Origin: Cyclina sinensis
Taxonomy: Eukaryota; Mollusca; Bivalvia; Venerida; Veneridae
Direction: 5' to 3'
NCBI GenBank assembly: GCA_012932295.1
Contig: JAAONU010000004.1
Span: 23,382,872-23,446,871, forward strand
DNA length: 64,000 nucleotides
Shown in pieces: positions 1 to 14,200 of this stretch. The notes under the pieces were generated by a model. That model was not told the DNA's origin. It was given only the letters and a program-made list of their open reading frames with translations, and did no database searches. Numbering within the stretch: position 1 is the stretch's first letter; every line of letters starts with the position of its first letter. The translations under genes and the position numbers were made by a program.

Positions 1-2427
1 CAAAAGAAAGTATGTACAACATTTATCACCTTTTGGAATTTTTATATAATCTCCTTTGGCATATTTTACTAATATTTTATTGGTACCTTGTGCGTTGAAG
101 CTTTATTATGATTGGTCAATTTTGACATATGATCTCATATTGAAATATTATTGGATGACAAGTGTTTAGAAAAAAAAAACAGTCAAGAACGGAAGAAAAT
201 GGTTCTCCATAAATTAAACATTTAAGTAATAAGTTCGTTTGGATTACCGGACAATTTGTAAATTGTAAAGTTACTTGTTGTCATTTGTGCACAATTCTTT
301 GGTTATCCAAAGAAAGAAATAGAGAAGTTGGAAACGGAAAACGTGTGTGTTGTTCACATTCATTAACTTAAAAGGAAAGAAAGAAAACAACAAAAACAGC
401 CGCCAAGTTACAGCATTACACTAAAAAGAAAATATAGACGGATTGTATGTTTTCTTTTATTAATTCACGATACCTCCTGTTGTTGGCAATTTCATCTCAG
501 GTACATTATTTGAAAAATATCAAGGTGCACTTTGTTCCCTTACCAATAACAAGAATATCTAGTTATTAAAGAATGTTTCAGAATATCTAGTAATTAAAAT
601 TATTTTTCGAATTTTTGTTGTTGTTGTTCTACCGATAACACTGTTTTTGCAAAGAAATACAATCTTCTAATGACTTTCTGGCAATAACAATGCAACAGTG
701 ATGGGGGGGGGGATCAGAGTAATTGTTTGTCTAATCTATTATATCAAATAACATAGATTTTTTTTTAAAAAGTGAGTCTGTGTTGGATCTTATTATTGTT
801 TATGACAATAAGAAATAACATTATAATGCCGCAGACCTTTAGCTTGGATTTTTTTAGACCCAGAAATGTATTATATATTCTTGTTAACTGTATAAATACA
901 GATTTCGAATGATCGCTTGGGTTAAATTAGTACGTAACTGAAAACAAATTTACCCATTTCAGTTGTTTGAGCACTTAACCTGAACAAAATATGAAGTTAT
1001 ACTTTCAAGTGATTTTTCAACAATAATTATGCAAACAGAAAAAATTGATGCTGATGATAAGTAAACATTCCCATTTCAGCCTTCAGTAACTGACTAGGTA
1101 AGTACTTCTGAATTGAAGGCTATGATAAAAAACTGTTTATTAAGCTATGAAAAATAATCCGTATTTGTATCTTTTCTTATCCGCGTGTATAAAAGTACAT
1201 TGAGCTGCAGAGGTCGCGGCTTATGTTATTTTTCTGAGTGACTGCAGATTACCAATTTCAGATTTATTTTTTACTGGCGCCAAAATTGCAGTTTCGCATA
1301 ATTGCAATTCGCGTAAGGCACTAACAAACTGATAGAGTTATAAACCAGGCAAAGTTTCGAGATTTTAAAAAGTTTATGACATTTTTCTTTGCTAGAGGCT
1401 CGTTTAGAATGAATGATAAAGTTATTCAACATAACTGTTCCGTAGAATTCAAAAACGCAGTTGGTTAATTGATATTCAGCAGACGATTCTAAATATATCT
1501 CGTATCGTATATATCAAACGTATACATTATTGTTGTTCTATATTTCCTTAGTTTTCATTATTGTTTATCCCCTGAAAAATACATAGTCATCTTATAGTAA
1601 ATTAGCAGCATTTCAGAAAAAAGACGTTTAATAATTGAAAACAAGTAATCCTGAATTATGAATGATCCCGAGAAACCATGCTTCAGCTTGTAGTCCATTA
1701 ACTAAGCATGCGGATCAAGTTCATACATGCACGGTATGGACCAGACCATACAGGATTTTTAGCACACGTTTGTACAAAAACGGAACTATATTGTACGGCC
1801 ACTTCGTACAAATCAAGCGGAATGACTGAATTGAATGAAATATGAGTAGCTCTGCCATTTTTTCTGAGTGACACAGTGAAATTAAATCCACAAGCAACAA
1901 TGCTTTGCTAGTGACAGTATTTAAAAAAATTCTATCACATTTGCATGGCTTTGGTCTTTTTCTTCGATAACAAAAAATACATATTTCTAGAGTTAAGGAT
2001 GCTAAACAGTTTCGTATCAAAAGAACATAGAGCTAAGTTGCATAACAAGGAAGTGGCTTACAAACTGCTTCGAAAGGTCCGTATTCATTTTATTGGCTCC
2101 AACATCTTAAATTAAACAACAAAATATGAGTTATTTCATAAGTAAATTAATAAGCCAACAAATAGATAAAAAGATAAAAAAATTAATTGATGAATCAATT
2201 AATTAATTAATTTATAAATTAATTACTTCTTTCTGTTAACGAACGAACATTCAGTAACTCGGCAAATTTATAAGCAAGTCCATCTTGAAAGTCATGCACA
2301 TTATTTTTCCATTTAATTTTAGGAAAGTAGTGCTATAAATACTATAATACTTATCCTTAAGAATCATTTCAAATGTAACTTTAATTCTTTTCGCGACTTT
2401 AAATATAGTGGATCAGCAAAATATCGA

Positions 2428-2487
2428 TTAACAAAAAAAAAAAAAAAAATAAATAAATAAATAAAAATAAATAATAATAATATAGAG
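2428..2487. repeat. A-rich / AAAT simple repeat
   Basis: A pure A run passes into AAAT and AAT units directly before the hairpin at 2498. It could be a poly(A)-like tail or simple expansion. A similar AT-only low-complexity tract built on ATTA lies at about 2140-2230. Confidence 0.8.
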
Positions 2488-2497
2488 AAAAACATCT

Positions 2498-2577
2498 CCG
2501 TTTTAAATACAATACCGGACAGAGAGTACGGTATACGGTCATACCATACTCTCTGTCCGGTATTGTATTTAAAACGG
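2498..2577. repeat. Near-perfect 80-bp hairpin
   Basis: Two 37-bp inverted arms (2498-2534 and 2541-2577) flank a 6-bp loop. They differ at one position, which would still form a G:U pair in RNA. The left arm begins CCGTTTTAAATACAATACCG. No protein frame or longer TIR surrounds it. It may be a young snapback MITE or local inverted duplication, and a transcript would fold like a long pre-miRNA or hairpin siRNA precursor. The arms are far better matched than other old repeats in the window. Confidence 0.85.
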
Positions 2578-5500
2578 TATTACGTCTATCAAAAAAAAAT
2601 TGAAAGTATGAATGGAAGATGAATGTAATCGTAACAAATGGATAAAAGACACAGTAAGTTATCACTGAACCATAGATCTCCGAATTATTTTCGAAATGGT
2701 CAGGTTAATCGAGTTATAGACGAAAACACTTCGACCTATGATGAGAGCTCGATTGGAAAAAAAACTTTGACAGCTTTACAGTAAAGGTGCCAGAAAGTAA
2801 AAAAAAAATGTATGTTTTAAATTGTATTAATTTCTTATTTTTTAGCAAAACCCTTCTTAGAGAAATCCGACGATCAAGAAACTTTTGAAAATTTGACTTT
2901 GTGTAAGAGGTGTATGCATTCTGTCGTATGCATTTTGTCGTATCTTAAGAAATACTTTATGATATTTTAATGTTTTACTTTCTTTCGAGATGGCAAATCC
3001 GGTCAAAAGATCTCACAAAGTATTGTAATGTTTTCTCAGCAAAGTATCAAGGAATCCGACTTATTTAAATTCATAATGGGAAAACTTAATAAGGATACCA
3101 ATACAGACAATAACTTAATCGGCGAAACTTCAATGACAAGAAATCAGTCACGCGTACTAACTCATAAGATTTGTTAAATTGATAAAAATAACTTGAATTT
3201 GCAAGGCAAACATGTTCATGTGCATTGGCAGCATTATTGAAGGAGATGCCCTTGAGATCTACTATTTCTTTCAATGCTGAGTTTCCTTCATTCCAGCTAA
3301 ATATTCCTTGTCCCACCAAGTGGGCATATATAACTTTTTTTTAAATTTGATATGCAATATCATCGTCTGTAACTGTAAACAAACTCAACATCATTCAATT
3401 GTCTGTGATACACTAATACAAACTCATTAATATTCATCAAATTCTAGTATTGATTCCAGATTAATTTGTCTTATGTTATGTTGTAAAGTAGGACTTTTGA
3501 ATCTCGTGAACTCTTTGTTCTCGAGGTAGTTGAAAGTCTCAGTACTTCAATATATTGTCAAGCCTACTTTATGTATTAAAAGTCTAACACTGCTAATGCT
3601 GTATTTTAGATATCGATTGCCTGCTTTAAATGATCAAGAAACGCCTTTTTGCCCTTAATATAATTAAAGTTATGTAATCAAATGTTTTCAACAACGTATT
3701 ACTAAGTGTTTTTTTCCGTAAGTGTTTTTTTTCTTTTACACAGGCATTTCAAAAAAGAAAAAGAAATAAATGCTGTTGTTGCGAGTGAAGCTTTGACTCA
3801 CAACAAAGGCGTCGGTCATTAATAGTCTAATATGTGTGTATTTTAGAAAATATTCGGAGACTGAAATAATGTAAGTTCATGTGATTGAAAAAATGCTAAG
3901 TTAAACTGACTCAAATTCTTAGTCGGTGCTAAATATAAATAACAATTTGAAATAAAAAAAAGTTAGTACACACATTCATAACTGAGGATATGTAACCTTT
4001 TTTAAATTGATGAAATCAATATGAATATTTTTTTCAACCAATATAGTGCATATTTTATCTCCTTTGTAACACATATCTGGCGCATAGGCAACACCTGTCT
4101 AGTGAAATATGGGCCACAGACGTAATTTACTCTATGTTTGTTTTTTTCTTGCATTCAGAACTGATATTTTACACATTACACTACGTTAGTTTGGTTTCAG
4201 GTAAGTATGTTCTAATCCCTCCCGCCTTGTAGTCGATCCATAGGTGACACATCGTGTGTATGTATTCAATCACAGTGTACATTGAAAGAAATTTGTTCAG
4301 GGTTCTCGACGCTATATTTGATATGAAATGACAGGGTTCATTCGGAACATCATAAAGTCAGCTTTACTTGTGGGAAATAAATCCTATAAGTCTAACAATG
4401 ATGTCAATACGAAAGCTTAGTTGCATTTCACGTTAAATGAAAGACATAATTATTCCAATCGTACACAGTAATAGAGTATCGCTATTAATACCATTTTAAT
4501 TGTTTCAATATTATAAACATCTTAACATTTAGAAAAAAAACATATCGCTCTTAAGACAGATTCATTATGTAAACCCTTTTTATATAGCCACTCTTTGTGT
4601 TCTTAATTTGTATCATGCAAATAAGGACAAGAGTATAATCTCAGAATGAAATGGTAGATTTACGATGTATTTACACTCACTTCAGCATTGAATCCATCCC
4701 ATAGTCTTTTTGAATGTTTTCAACTTAAAAGCAATCCTAAGGGTACGAAAAAAGACAGATTTCCTTGACCTGATTTTTTTTACAAGCCATCGTACATTTT
4801 ATTATCAATGTTGTCTTGTTTGTCCTGTTATCTAAGTGTTCTAACGTGAATAAATTAAAACACTCATGCAGGCAATATACTGACGAAACTCTACTGGCCA
4901 TTGTTTTAAATTGCTTAATGCAAGGTCTTGGCAGTTAAGATAATCATTGTATTTTATAGTAATTCCTTTAAGGGTTTTTATTTATGTTTTGTGATAGGCA
5001 AACTTCATGTTCTGTCGAAGAAAATGCTATACAATACAAATACAAAATTAGTATATTTTACTTCCTGCTCATACAGCAAGTATTTTTATAAAGCAAACGA
5101 CAACATCAAATCCCCACAAAACCACCAGAATGCGCGGTTTATTTATAAAAAGTCGAGAAAAGTGATAAAAAACAGATGCATATTTGATATACGCTTAATA
5201 AACTCCCGTATCAATAACTTCATATATAAAACAAAACGGATAATTATTTTTTAATACTCCAGCTAGGAGAGATAAAAACTGACGGTACCGCTACAATTAG
5301 AAATAAAGATTCGAATACGCTTCAACATTTACAAGAACTGGAAAATTTATACCCGTCATTAAAAATATTACCTTTACAGAACCGTGTGTTCTCTAACTTA
5401 CTGTCGCTCAAAAAAACCGCAAAATATTCAAAGAACAATTGCAAAACGAATTACAAGAAAAGCATAATTACGGGAGAGAAGGGGTATTCCTTTCCATAAA

Positions 5501-5819
5501 TTGATTCCTGTAATGAATTTTGTAATGTATTGCTCTAAAATTACTAAGCCTTTCCTTAAACTACCTTTATATTTCAGGCTTTGTTATTTTCTAATTAAAT
5601 CTGTGCTTGAGTATTTTGTCATTTCAAGGTAATTTGCAGAGCTGTTTCCTTGTCATTTTTGTTGCATTAATTTGACTTTGGAAATTGGATATTTATAACA
5701 CGGAACAAAGTAAAGCTTTATCAGACGATAATTGTATAACCAATTATTGTATATAACCATAATTGTATATAATGAAAATATCCTGTGACATTTCTCCTGA
5801 CCAATCGATATCCAGTTCT

Positions 5820-5972
5820 TCAACAAAAGCATGTCGACTGTTTTTCTAGATCACCTAAGCCAACCTTGCTCAAAGTGAGCCTAAGTGATACCATTGAGTC
5901 TGCCGTTCGACATCTGTTAACTTCTATTTTCCCTTGTCCGCCGTCAGCATTTCCCCTTTAATGGCCTGTTCT
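5820..5972 (+). repeat. Dispersed repeat, forward copy
   Basis: This ~150-bp block contains AGATCACCTAAGCCAACCTT and CTTGTCCGCCGTCAGCATTT. A reverse-complement copy lies at 27,870-28,025, so it is a dispersed element rather than part of the same-orientation unit duplication. Family unknown. Confidence 0.6.
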
Positions 5973-6009
5973 ACGACCCAAACGTAAAAGTGGTAACTGT
6001 CCACAGGAA

Positions 6010-6660
6010 CGATACTTAAATTAGTTGATCCATTTTCATATTCAAACAATTGTGATGGTTTAGTTAAAATTACGTCAGAACAGCTAAAAAGATTCGAATG
6101 GAAACTTTGAAAAATCTTCTTGTCTGAAACCGTTAAGCCAAGAGATCAGGAATATGAAGTAAACCTCCACAAAGACTGTTCAAATTGTGCATTCGTAGTC
6201 ACAACTGCCTGAGTCCGAAGAAAAAGTCTTGAAAAAGAAATATATATATATATCTTCTGACATTTTGTATATAATGTCTGGTTAACCTCTACCAAGATTG
6301 TTCGAATCATCCCGTTTAAGTCATTATTGGCTGCTACCGGGGAGTCACGTGTTTATGAATAAATTATTCAGCAAAAGCTTTAAACGTCATCTTGTCTGAA
6401 ACCGCAAGTCTTAGAGTTCCGAGACTTTTATGAAGCTTTGCCTGGCAGACCTTTTGTTAGGGTGTTCACACTTTGCCCCTTTGGCCACTTTTTGATTGAA
6501 ACCGAGATATTTTACAACCTTTTACCTAAACAAACTCGTTTTTTTCTTAAAATTGTCAAACACCGTTAGGTTTATGCTTTTGAACTTTTATAGATGTGCA
6601 GTGAACTTCTGCAATCATTGTTCAAATCATGTTCCTTGGTATCGCAAATAACTCTTTTCT
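6010..6660. repeat. Degenerate tandem repeat around TTGTCTGAAACCG
   Basis: About three diverged monomers are marked by TTGTCTGAAACCG (6120, 6397) or TTGATTGAAACCG (6490). Each is followed downstream by phrases like CTCTACCAAGATTGTTCGAAT or CTTCTGCAATCATTGTTC. Monomer length is irregular. A related phrase occurs in reverse orientation near 27,285 (GGTTTCAGACAAAAGGAG). Confidence 0.5.
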
Positions 6661-7119
6661 GGTCCCATATACTATTTATCACAAAAAAAAAAAATTATTC
6701 CTCTTACTAGCCTCGTAATAAATTATATGCTCAGAAGAAAAAAATATAGGACCTAAGTCGGGATTATTTGAGATTTTTTTTAATTGTACCACTCCAACTG
6801 TTTACTCAACAAACATTCAATAGTTTATTTAAAATATCAACAAAATATTGACTTTAACCTACTGATGTTACAAAATATTTACACTAAGAGTCAAAATGGA
6901 AAAGATTATCACAGTCAATACACGAGCCTCAATAACAGCCATACAGTAACGTCTCATCCTGTTTATAAGATTTTGATGAACAGAATAGATGCCTGTGAGC
7001 AAAGCCCGCTCAAAATCGTTCACGTTGTTGACGTCGTATCGGTCTTGCTTTTTACTTCCAAATAGTCCCACATGCATTTGATCGGGGAGATATCTGAGGA
7101 ATTGTTATACATCTAACTT

Positions 7120-7275
7120 TTGTCATCGGTTTGGAGTGAGGTGGACACTTATATCCCGGTTATCTGCGCAACCATTTTTGAGGTTGTTGCGATGGCGGAG
7201 TGGTTTAAAGTGTTCTAATTGCATTGCTAGGCTATTGGTCTTGTTGGGTGCAGGTTCTTGTCCCACTGGAAACTT
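7120..7275 (+). mobile_element. tRNA-derived SINE-like copy
   Basis: A tRNA-like stretch (about 7189-7270) has an A-box-like GATGGCGGAGTGG and a B-box-like GCAGGTTCTTGTCCC, as in leucine/serine-type tRNAs with a long variable arm. The upstream GTGAGGTGGACACTTATATC is shared with the tandem unit at 58.6-59.15 kb, so this is a third, older copy of that family. Decay of both boxes argues against a working tRNA gene. Confidence 0.6.
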
Positions 7276-8200
7276 GATGTTTTAGTCGCAATGTCTGATA
7301 GACACTTGTTACGAGTAAAGGAAAGAAGAAATCACAACACAGTATAACAAATATTCAGCACTTTGGTATAATAAAACAAAAATTAGTTCAACAGCAAAAT
7401 TTTAACAATGAAACAATGAAATAGTAACTTACAATGTGATGTTCACTAATCTAAAATAACCTATAATTTTCGTTATCTTCATTTACCGAATCCTTTTTCT
7501 AATTAAAATATTATCCCAGCTGTGAATATATTTTAAAGGTGTTGATTATGTCCATGAATGTTAATTCAGTTAATCTTTAGCAAATTTTAGCACTAACTTG
7601 ACCTTGAAAGACCATGCCAAAAAAAAACATATACATCAATATAAAAATAAAATAGGAATACCCATGTTACAATGAGTAATTAAAGTAGGTAGAAGTAACA
7701 CAGAAGCATTGCTTTAAATTTACAAATACCAAGGCGATATTTATAATCAGGAACTCTTGGAAACGTGATTTTTGCATTAGATGCGGACTAAACGGAGGTG
7801 TGAAAGCTGAGTTTTCCAAAAACTAGTTTATAGGAGGATGAAATATTTAAATGCCACCCTCATTCGCTAAAAGTCTTGTTGGAAAATGAGATGGATGCTG
7901 TTTTAATACTTAGGGACATATACGTTTCTCAGAAGTACTCCCACCAAAAGTACACTTTTCTATCAAGAAACATTTTTATCTGCGTAATGCGGGCATGCCA
8001 ATTTAACTAAACAGGTAATGGGTGTACAATTCCTTAAATCAATAGCATGCGTATTAAGAGCTCCCGTAATATTTGTTTTAAACGAGAACTGAATTCAGAG
8101 TTATTGATTTTTGAATAAATAATAATAATTTAAGCAATCTATTTTCTATCTGCGAAGCTGAGTAGTTTAAAAGACAAGTACTTGCTGAAACGGCTGTTCT

Positions 8201-8240
8201 TGCTTGCGTCAGGATGCAGCTGCTTGCGTCAGGATGCAGC
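8201..8240. repeat. Perfect 20-bp tandem duplication
   Basis: TGCTTGCGTCAGGATGCAGC occurs twice head to tail without mismatch. The surrounding sequence, with AAGTACTTGCTGAAACGGCT just before it, resembles 31,140-31,195, which lacks the duplication. It therefore looks like a recent local slippage event. Confidence 0.9.
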
Positions 8241-11200
8241 TGAAAGAAAAGAGAAGTTCTTACCATGACTGAGTAAAATTTGTGTTATCATGACTCACTC
8301 CTAATATCAAACAAACTAACAGGAACAATCTTATCTGTTACTCAGACATAGAGTTAAAGTACTTTATATCCGGGGCATACAGTTTCCTACGTTCCCTTAG
8401 CAGCTATGTGAATACACTACCGCTGCTTTGTCAATTTTAGATTTTTGATTTTGATCTTTACCAAGAATTTTAAACGACCAGTGAAATTGTACAAATATCC
8501 CCGCGACCGAAAAATCTTAACACCAATGGTCATTGGTTTAAACGATCACGTGATTGCAAAAAAAAAATAGACATGTGTTTTCAAACAATTTTGTAAATAT
8601 TGATTTACGCGTTTACGTTACCCATTCTCCGCAACATTTGAAGAAAGCAATAAAACGTCCGCAAACAATAATACCATCGTGATTTTAACCTTTTTTTGTT
8701 ATTTCTATTGGTTTGTTTACCTATATTATTTTATAGAAAATAACATGCGAACATGCATTGGTTGTTTACATTTTTGGTTGTCAAATGTATGTATGTGACA
8801 ATTCTTTGTAAGCTTGTCACTGATTGGCTGAAAAGTAACTGTGGATTTCCCTGTCTAAAAATAGAAATATCGATCTGAAAATTAAATTTTAGCAGAGGTA
8901 AAAAAGTGAACGGTATAGAAGCATTCGCTCAAAGCACTGGAGAGTAACGGTTTCCTTTTTAAATACACGTCATAATATATAGAGAATATTTTCAGATATC
9001 TGCTACGGATTCTATAAATTCAAATCCTTTAGATTAGAAACGAAGATAACTAAAGCGCGGCACATGGTAAACTTTATAAGGTCATCAAATGTTATTCAAT
9101 AGTTTGTTACTTTACATCCTAGACAGAATAACTTAAAATTATGTGTCTTGAACGGACGAGTCCGAATGCAACATTGCAGACATATTTCAAATGATGTATG
9201 CACTATGTTTGACCCTTTGCTTTTTCTCGGGTTGGTGCACCAAAGAACCTGGTTTAAACACCCAGTGGCAAATATTTTAATTATATTACCCCTCGGGCTC
9301 TCATATTCGTTAACTGTTTGTGGTGTTCCCTTTTTAAATAAAATTATGCTATTTGTCCTGTACTGTTTGACAGTGTAGGGTGTATCCTTTTAAAGTGTTT
9401 TTTCCTGACATGCTTCGTTACACCTTTTTTATCAGAACATATGTCTTCGTTATAAATGTCTGCAGTTTTTAGCTGCATCTCTCACAGGTCTTTATTAATA
9501 AACTGTAAAAATATACTGACACAATGTGTTTGTAGAAAGCCCACATAACACGTGTACATCTTTGTTTTTTCCCTGTTTCTTTCGGCTTAACAATTATTTA
9601 ATGTAACAACGTCTAAAATCACAGTTGTGAGGCGAAATTCATAAAAAAATATTTTATTGATCAGTACATAGAAAACGATTAGTACTGACTTATCGTCTGA
9701 ATAGAAAAAAAACATTATGATATTCGTTTATCATATAGAATTATAAAAGCCTTCGTAGAAGACTCTAACGCTCAGATCTTATTGACGGAAAACTTTAAGA
9801 AAAACTGAACAAGACTCATAGCATGCATACTCGTGCCGATGTTTTATGGACAAAATAAGTAGCAATGTCTGGTGGTACTAAATTCAATGATTTCACAAAA
9901 TGGATAGCAATTAGACCATAACTGCAGTGAGATCGTATCTCCTGAAGCTGAGTTTTGTATTTTATGGTAACGAACTATTTTATTGCAATTTTGCTTTTAG
10001 ATTTTATTGTCTTTGCTATACATACATACATACAGCTTTTTTCTTCTTTCAAATATTAAGCACAATACAGATATTCCAGAAGTTTAGTCATGTGTACATT
10101 AAATTATTAAGTTTCATAAATAAACGAGCAAAAAGCTATTCCTGTCAACAAACCGTGTCTGTGACATAACCTGAAGCTGAAAGCATTCCTTATCATGTAC
10201 TGAGATACGCTCTGCTTGCATTTGGATGTCTACCATCTATCGATAATCTGGTGTGAATAAGTTTCTGTTATTTCAAGAAATATAATACTGTTACAGTAGT
10301 CAAACAAGTATTCGAAAGCAATATATTTTTGCTTTTTTCGCTGCTCAAAAAAGTCCGCAGGCTTTAACAAATAATTGGTAAGACAGGTTGTTTTTACGCA
10401 ACTTTTGTATACATGCCTGCCATATTCGCTGATGAATTGTAAAACAGTTGACATGGAGCTACGTCAAAGAATATTCGAATTTAACAATACTTTGTTAACT
10501 GTTTTCGACTTATGAAAATAAATGTATTATTATTATAAAATATTTCAAGAGACATTATAGTTAAATACTAAATATTAAGTATAAAAAGGCATTGTGAAAG
10601 TGGGATTCACTGCAGAACAAAAGTTAAGCCACAAACTTTTGAAATCGTGCACATAAAAACTACTAGTACTCTAGTATACTGGGAATCTAGTATTCGAATA
10701 CATTTTTAATTTTGCAACATCATAACTATAGTCATGTATTTCAAGCCTCCAGTTACCTCAGTCTGGTCTTAAACTGCATTAAATGCCTCGGTCACCCACT
10801 TTGCATGACAGGTTTCTATCACGGAGAGCCGAAGATCATTGCAGATGTCTTCTGAAGTTTCCTTTTTTAACTGCGCCAATACCTAATTTGCATATTTATT
10901 AACAACGAACTATAACACCAACACGCCAAATGTGTTATAAGTTCTCTTCAAGATTGGTTTTATCGGAAATTTGCGAAAATAAATGATCGCGAGTATGTCT
11001 GACGTGGGCAAAACGCAAACGTTGTTGGCGCGAATATTTGTTCTGTTACAGTATACGTGCACCTTTATTTCTTATTTAGATATGCAACTTGTAGAAGTAA
11101 GTAATATTTCTATGTTTTCAGTATACAATGGCAATGATTCTCAAAATATTGATATGGTAGTACTCTTCACATAGTCACGGTTACAGATACTGGGAAACTG

Positions 11201-14200
11201 TATGTTTGAAATTAAATGGATTTGGTGATAGTTTTAAGATAAAAGAGAAGGAAAGGAACGTAATACTATTTTTATTTCCATTCGATGATTCTTGTTCTGA
11301 ACCGACTTTCACTAGACGAATACAGGTTTATTGCTTGTGAAGCATAAATTATGCTCATGCCAGAAAATTGGCAAGTCTGACGGTTTTATCTTGTATAGAG
11401 AGACATAAGGGAATGGTTGGAGAGGGGCAGATAAACAAAATCAGTGATAAATTTTAATTAACAGTTTTAAATTATAATAAACATGTTTTAATAGTTATGT
11501 CTCTGTAGCTTTAACAAAATAGTGATATTTTTCTCGACCATTGCAAATGTGAACATTATATGTCACAAAACATGGCTAAAAGTAATGACCTCTCTACGTG
11601 ATTTTCTGTAATGAAAAACAGTGAAATTTTGAAATCTGCAAATAAACTGTTATAAATCACATGATTGCGTTTGTTTTCTGTTCTGTTGTAATATAAATAT
11701 TTTAGTTAATGTAACTAGACATGACATATCTCCATTATTTTTTCTGGTAATTTCACTCGACGGCTATTATACAGCGAAAATGCGTGGAGAGATACAGAGT
11801 TACAGCAAGAAGAAAGACATTCTGTCAAAAATATGTTAGGTTTAAATTCTATATAAAACAAATCAAGCAAGGATAATTATGCTTTGTTTTTTCATCATAT
11901 TGATTTAATAACTTGATTCAAACTTTTTGCGACACCAGTATAAACATTCTATATTAAAAGAGAACTCAAAATATTAAGAACAAAAATGACAAGTCCAAGC
12001 TTCGGAATTTTGGGACGTTTTTATTACAAGAGGCTATTGGAATCACAGCAAATAACTGCTTTATTATTATTATAATTATTGCTTACATTCCATTTTAGCT
12101 ACATTCAAAACGTCCGTCTCCGACACATTTCGATATTGTATTTTACTCTTCTGGCACAGTCGTTACAACAATATTTACTAATAATTGGATTCTAGTTTTC
12201 TGTTTTAAATTAAGACTTTTTTATCAGTTTAATGACCTAATGAGTTACACTTTAAGAGAGTATGTTAGAATCGATCATGTCAGAGGAAGTTTTCATGCTC
12301 ACAATACAAATGCCTGTTCTGTTTCATGAAGATACTTTTTTTACATTGAACAATTTCAATTAATATCTGCAAAGAACTTATCGCATTCCGCAATTTCAAA
12401 AAGGATGGTAACAAATTTGTCTTGCTTAGTGTTGGTAACCTTCAATTTAGTCCCTCATCAAGCCTCTTAGTGATGTTTTTAGGAAAAAAAACATCGTTTG
12501 TTTTTTTTATTTGTTGCTGAAAAATGTCACAAACAAATAATTATGCTCAAATTACATTACTTCATGCAGAAAAGCCTTATGATATTTTTTAAATGCGAAG
12601 TATCATTATGAGCATAACTATAAACAAAAACAGCACATGATAAAGCTTTTCTGTACATAGAAGAGGTGAACACATTTTTGAAAAAGGCCTTACCTACTTA
12701 ATTAACCGTAATTCGATGTACTAAATAAATATAGATAACGGCTTTTTTATATCAAAAATTGAGGTAGAGCATGCATTTGAAGACTTGTCTTCTGTGTTGA
12801 AAGTTCACAAAATATAATTAATTAAAAAGATTTAAGTAATAATTTTGTTTTATTTGATATTTGGAATATTGAATTTTAATATTGAAAAAAGTATTGTAAA
12901 AAGACAAATTGCGATATTTTTTTTCACGAAACGCGTACTTTGCCTGAAATGTCAGACGTGTATAATTCTTTATTTAAGTGTTGAAAAAAAAGTAACACAA
13001 TCTGGAAATGATCCTAAAAATAATTTTAATTTGTAACAAAAAAGGGTAAATTAATAAAGTGATTACACCTATCATGTAATGTTATGTAAATAACACACAT
13101 CAGCGAGGGTGATAGAGGATATTGACAACCCTCAAAAAAACAATAACACCCTCGGCGACAGGATTATAAACTTAAATATACTCCCTCGGTCTTCTGAAGT
13201 CGAATAATTTTATATAAGTTCGCATGAAAAACTCACTCATAGATACAAGTACATCGCAAATAACCCACAAAAACGTGTATCGTGGTAAATCAGACATGTA
13301 TTGATTTGAAGTGATACGCAAAGACTAGGTCAAAATGAATTAACCCACGTATGTCATTATGTATTACAACACAAGAAGTGCGAAAGCAGTAATTCCTTCC
13401 TTTGGAATAATGATTCCTAGAATACGTATTTTTTGTATTTTCTTGATTTTTAAATCAGAATTAACGGGCACAGCTTTTCGTTTTGGTCGTAAAGTGATAA
13501 TAAACCAACATTGTTAACGTATTTCTTAATTAAAACGCCTTATCTTGGGAACTTTATTATAAGGTAACGGAAGACAGCCAATTATGCCATTTTTTCATGT
13601 AGATTTAGAGATTTGCTTAGTTTATTTGCTGGGTGCTTTTAACATTGCAATGTAACTTGTTTGCAACTAAAACGCTTTCAACTGCAATAAATGTATATTT
13701 TAAATGCGGTTTATTGCATAATGCTTGAATGATTTTTAGTCAGATTGCACAATATAACAGCTTTTTTTTTTGATTAGTTTAGAAATGTTGAAAATGAAAC
13801 GAAATAACACTTATTGTTTCGAGTGAAATATTGATACTTGTCATTGTCTAAATCCTGACCATCAACATTGTACATCTCATTAGAGTTTAAGATTTTTAGA
13901 TTTCCTTTATAGTCCATCAAATTAAAAATAAAAAAATAAAAAAACTTACGAGATTGCGTCAGTAAGAGACGTTCGAGACATTTATTCATTTCAGTATATT
14001 TTCTCGAGTTGGAAAGGGCTGTCAAGAACTTCAGAAGAAGGCAAGATATGTGCGTCAGGAGGATATTTCAAAATTCTGTGTCATTTTCATGTATTTTAAT
14101 AGTTTTTCGTTTATTTACTTACAGTGATCAATACAAAACAATTATGAACATTTTCGCACATACATATTTTACTTTATTTTTGTCAGTTTTGCAGAGCTGC

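Noticed and set aside
9148..9378. 76-codon frame with hydrophobic stretches
   Set aside because: No recognisable family, no supporting splice or promoter context, and composition like the surrounding AT-rich DNA.
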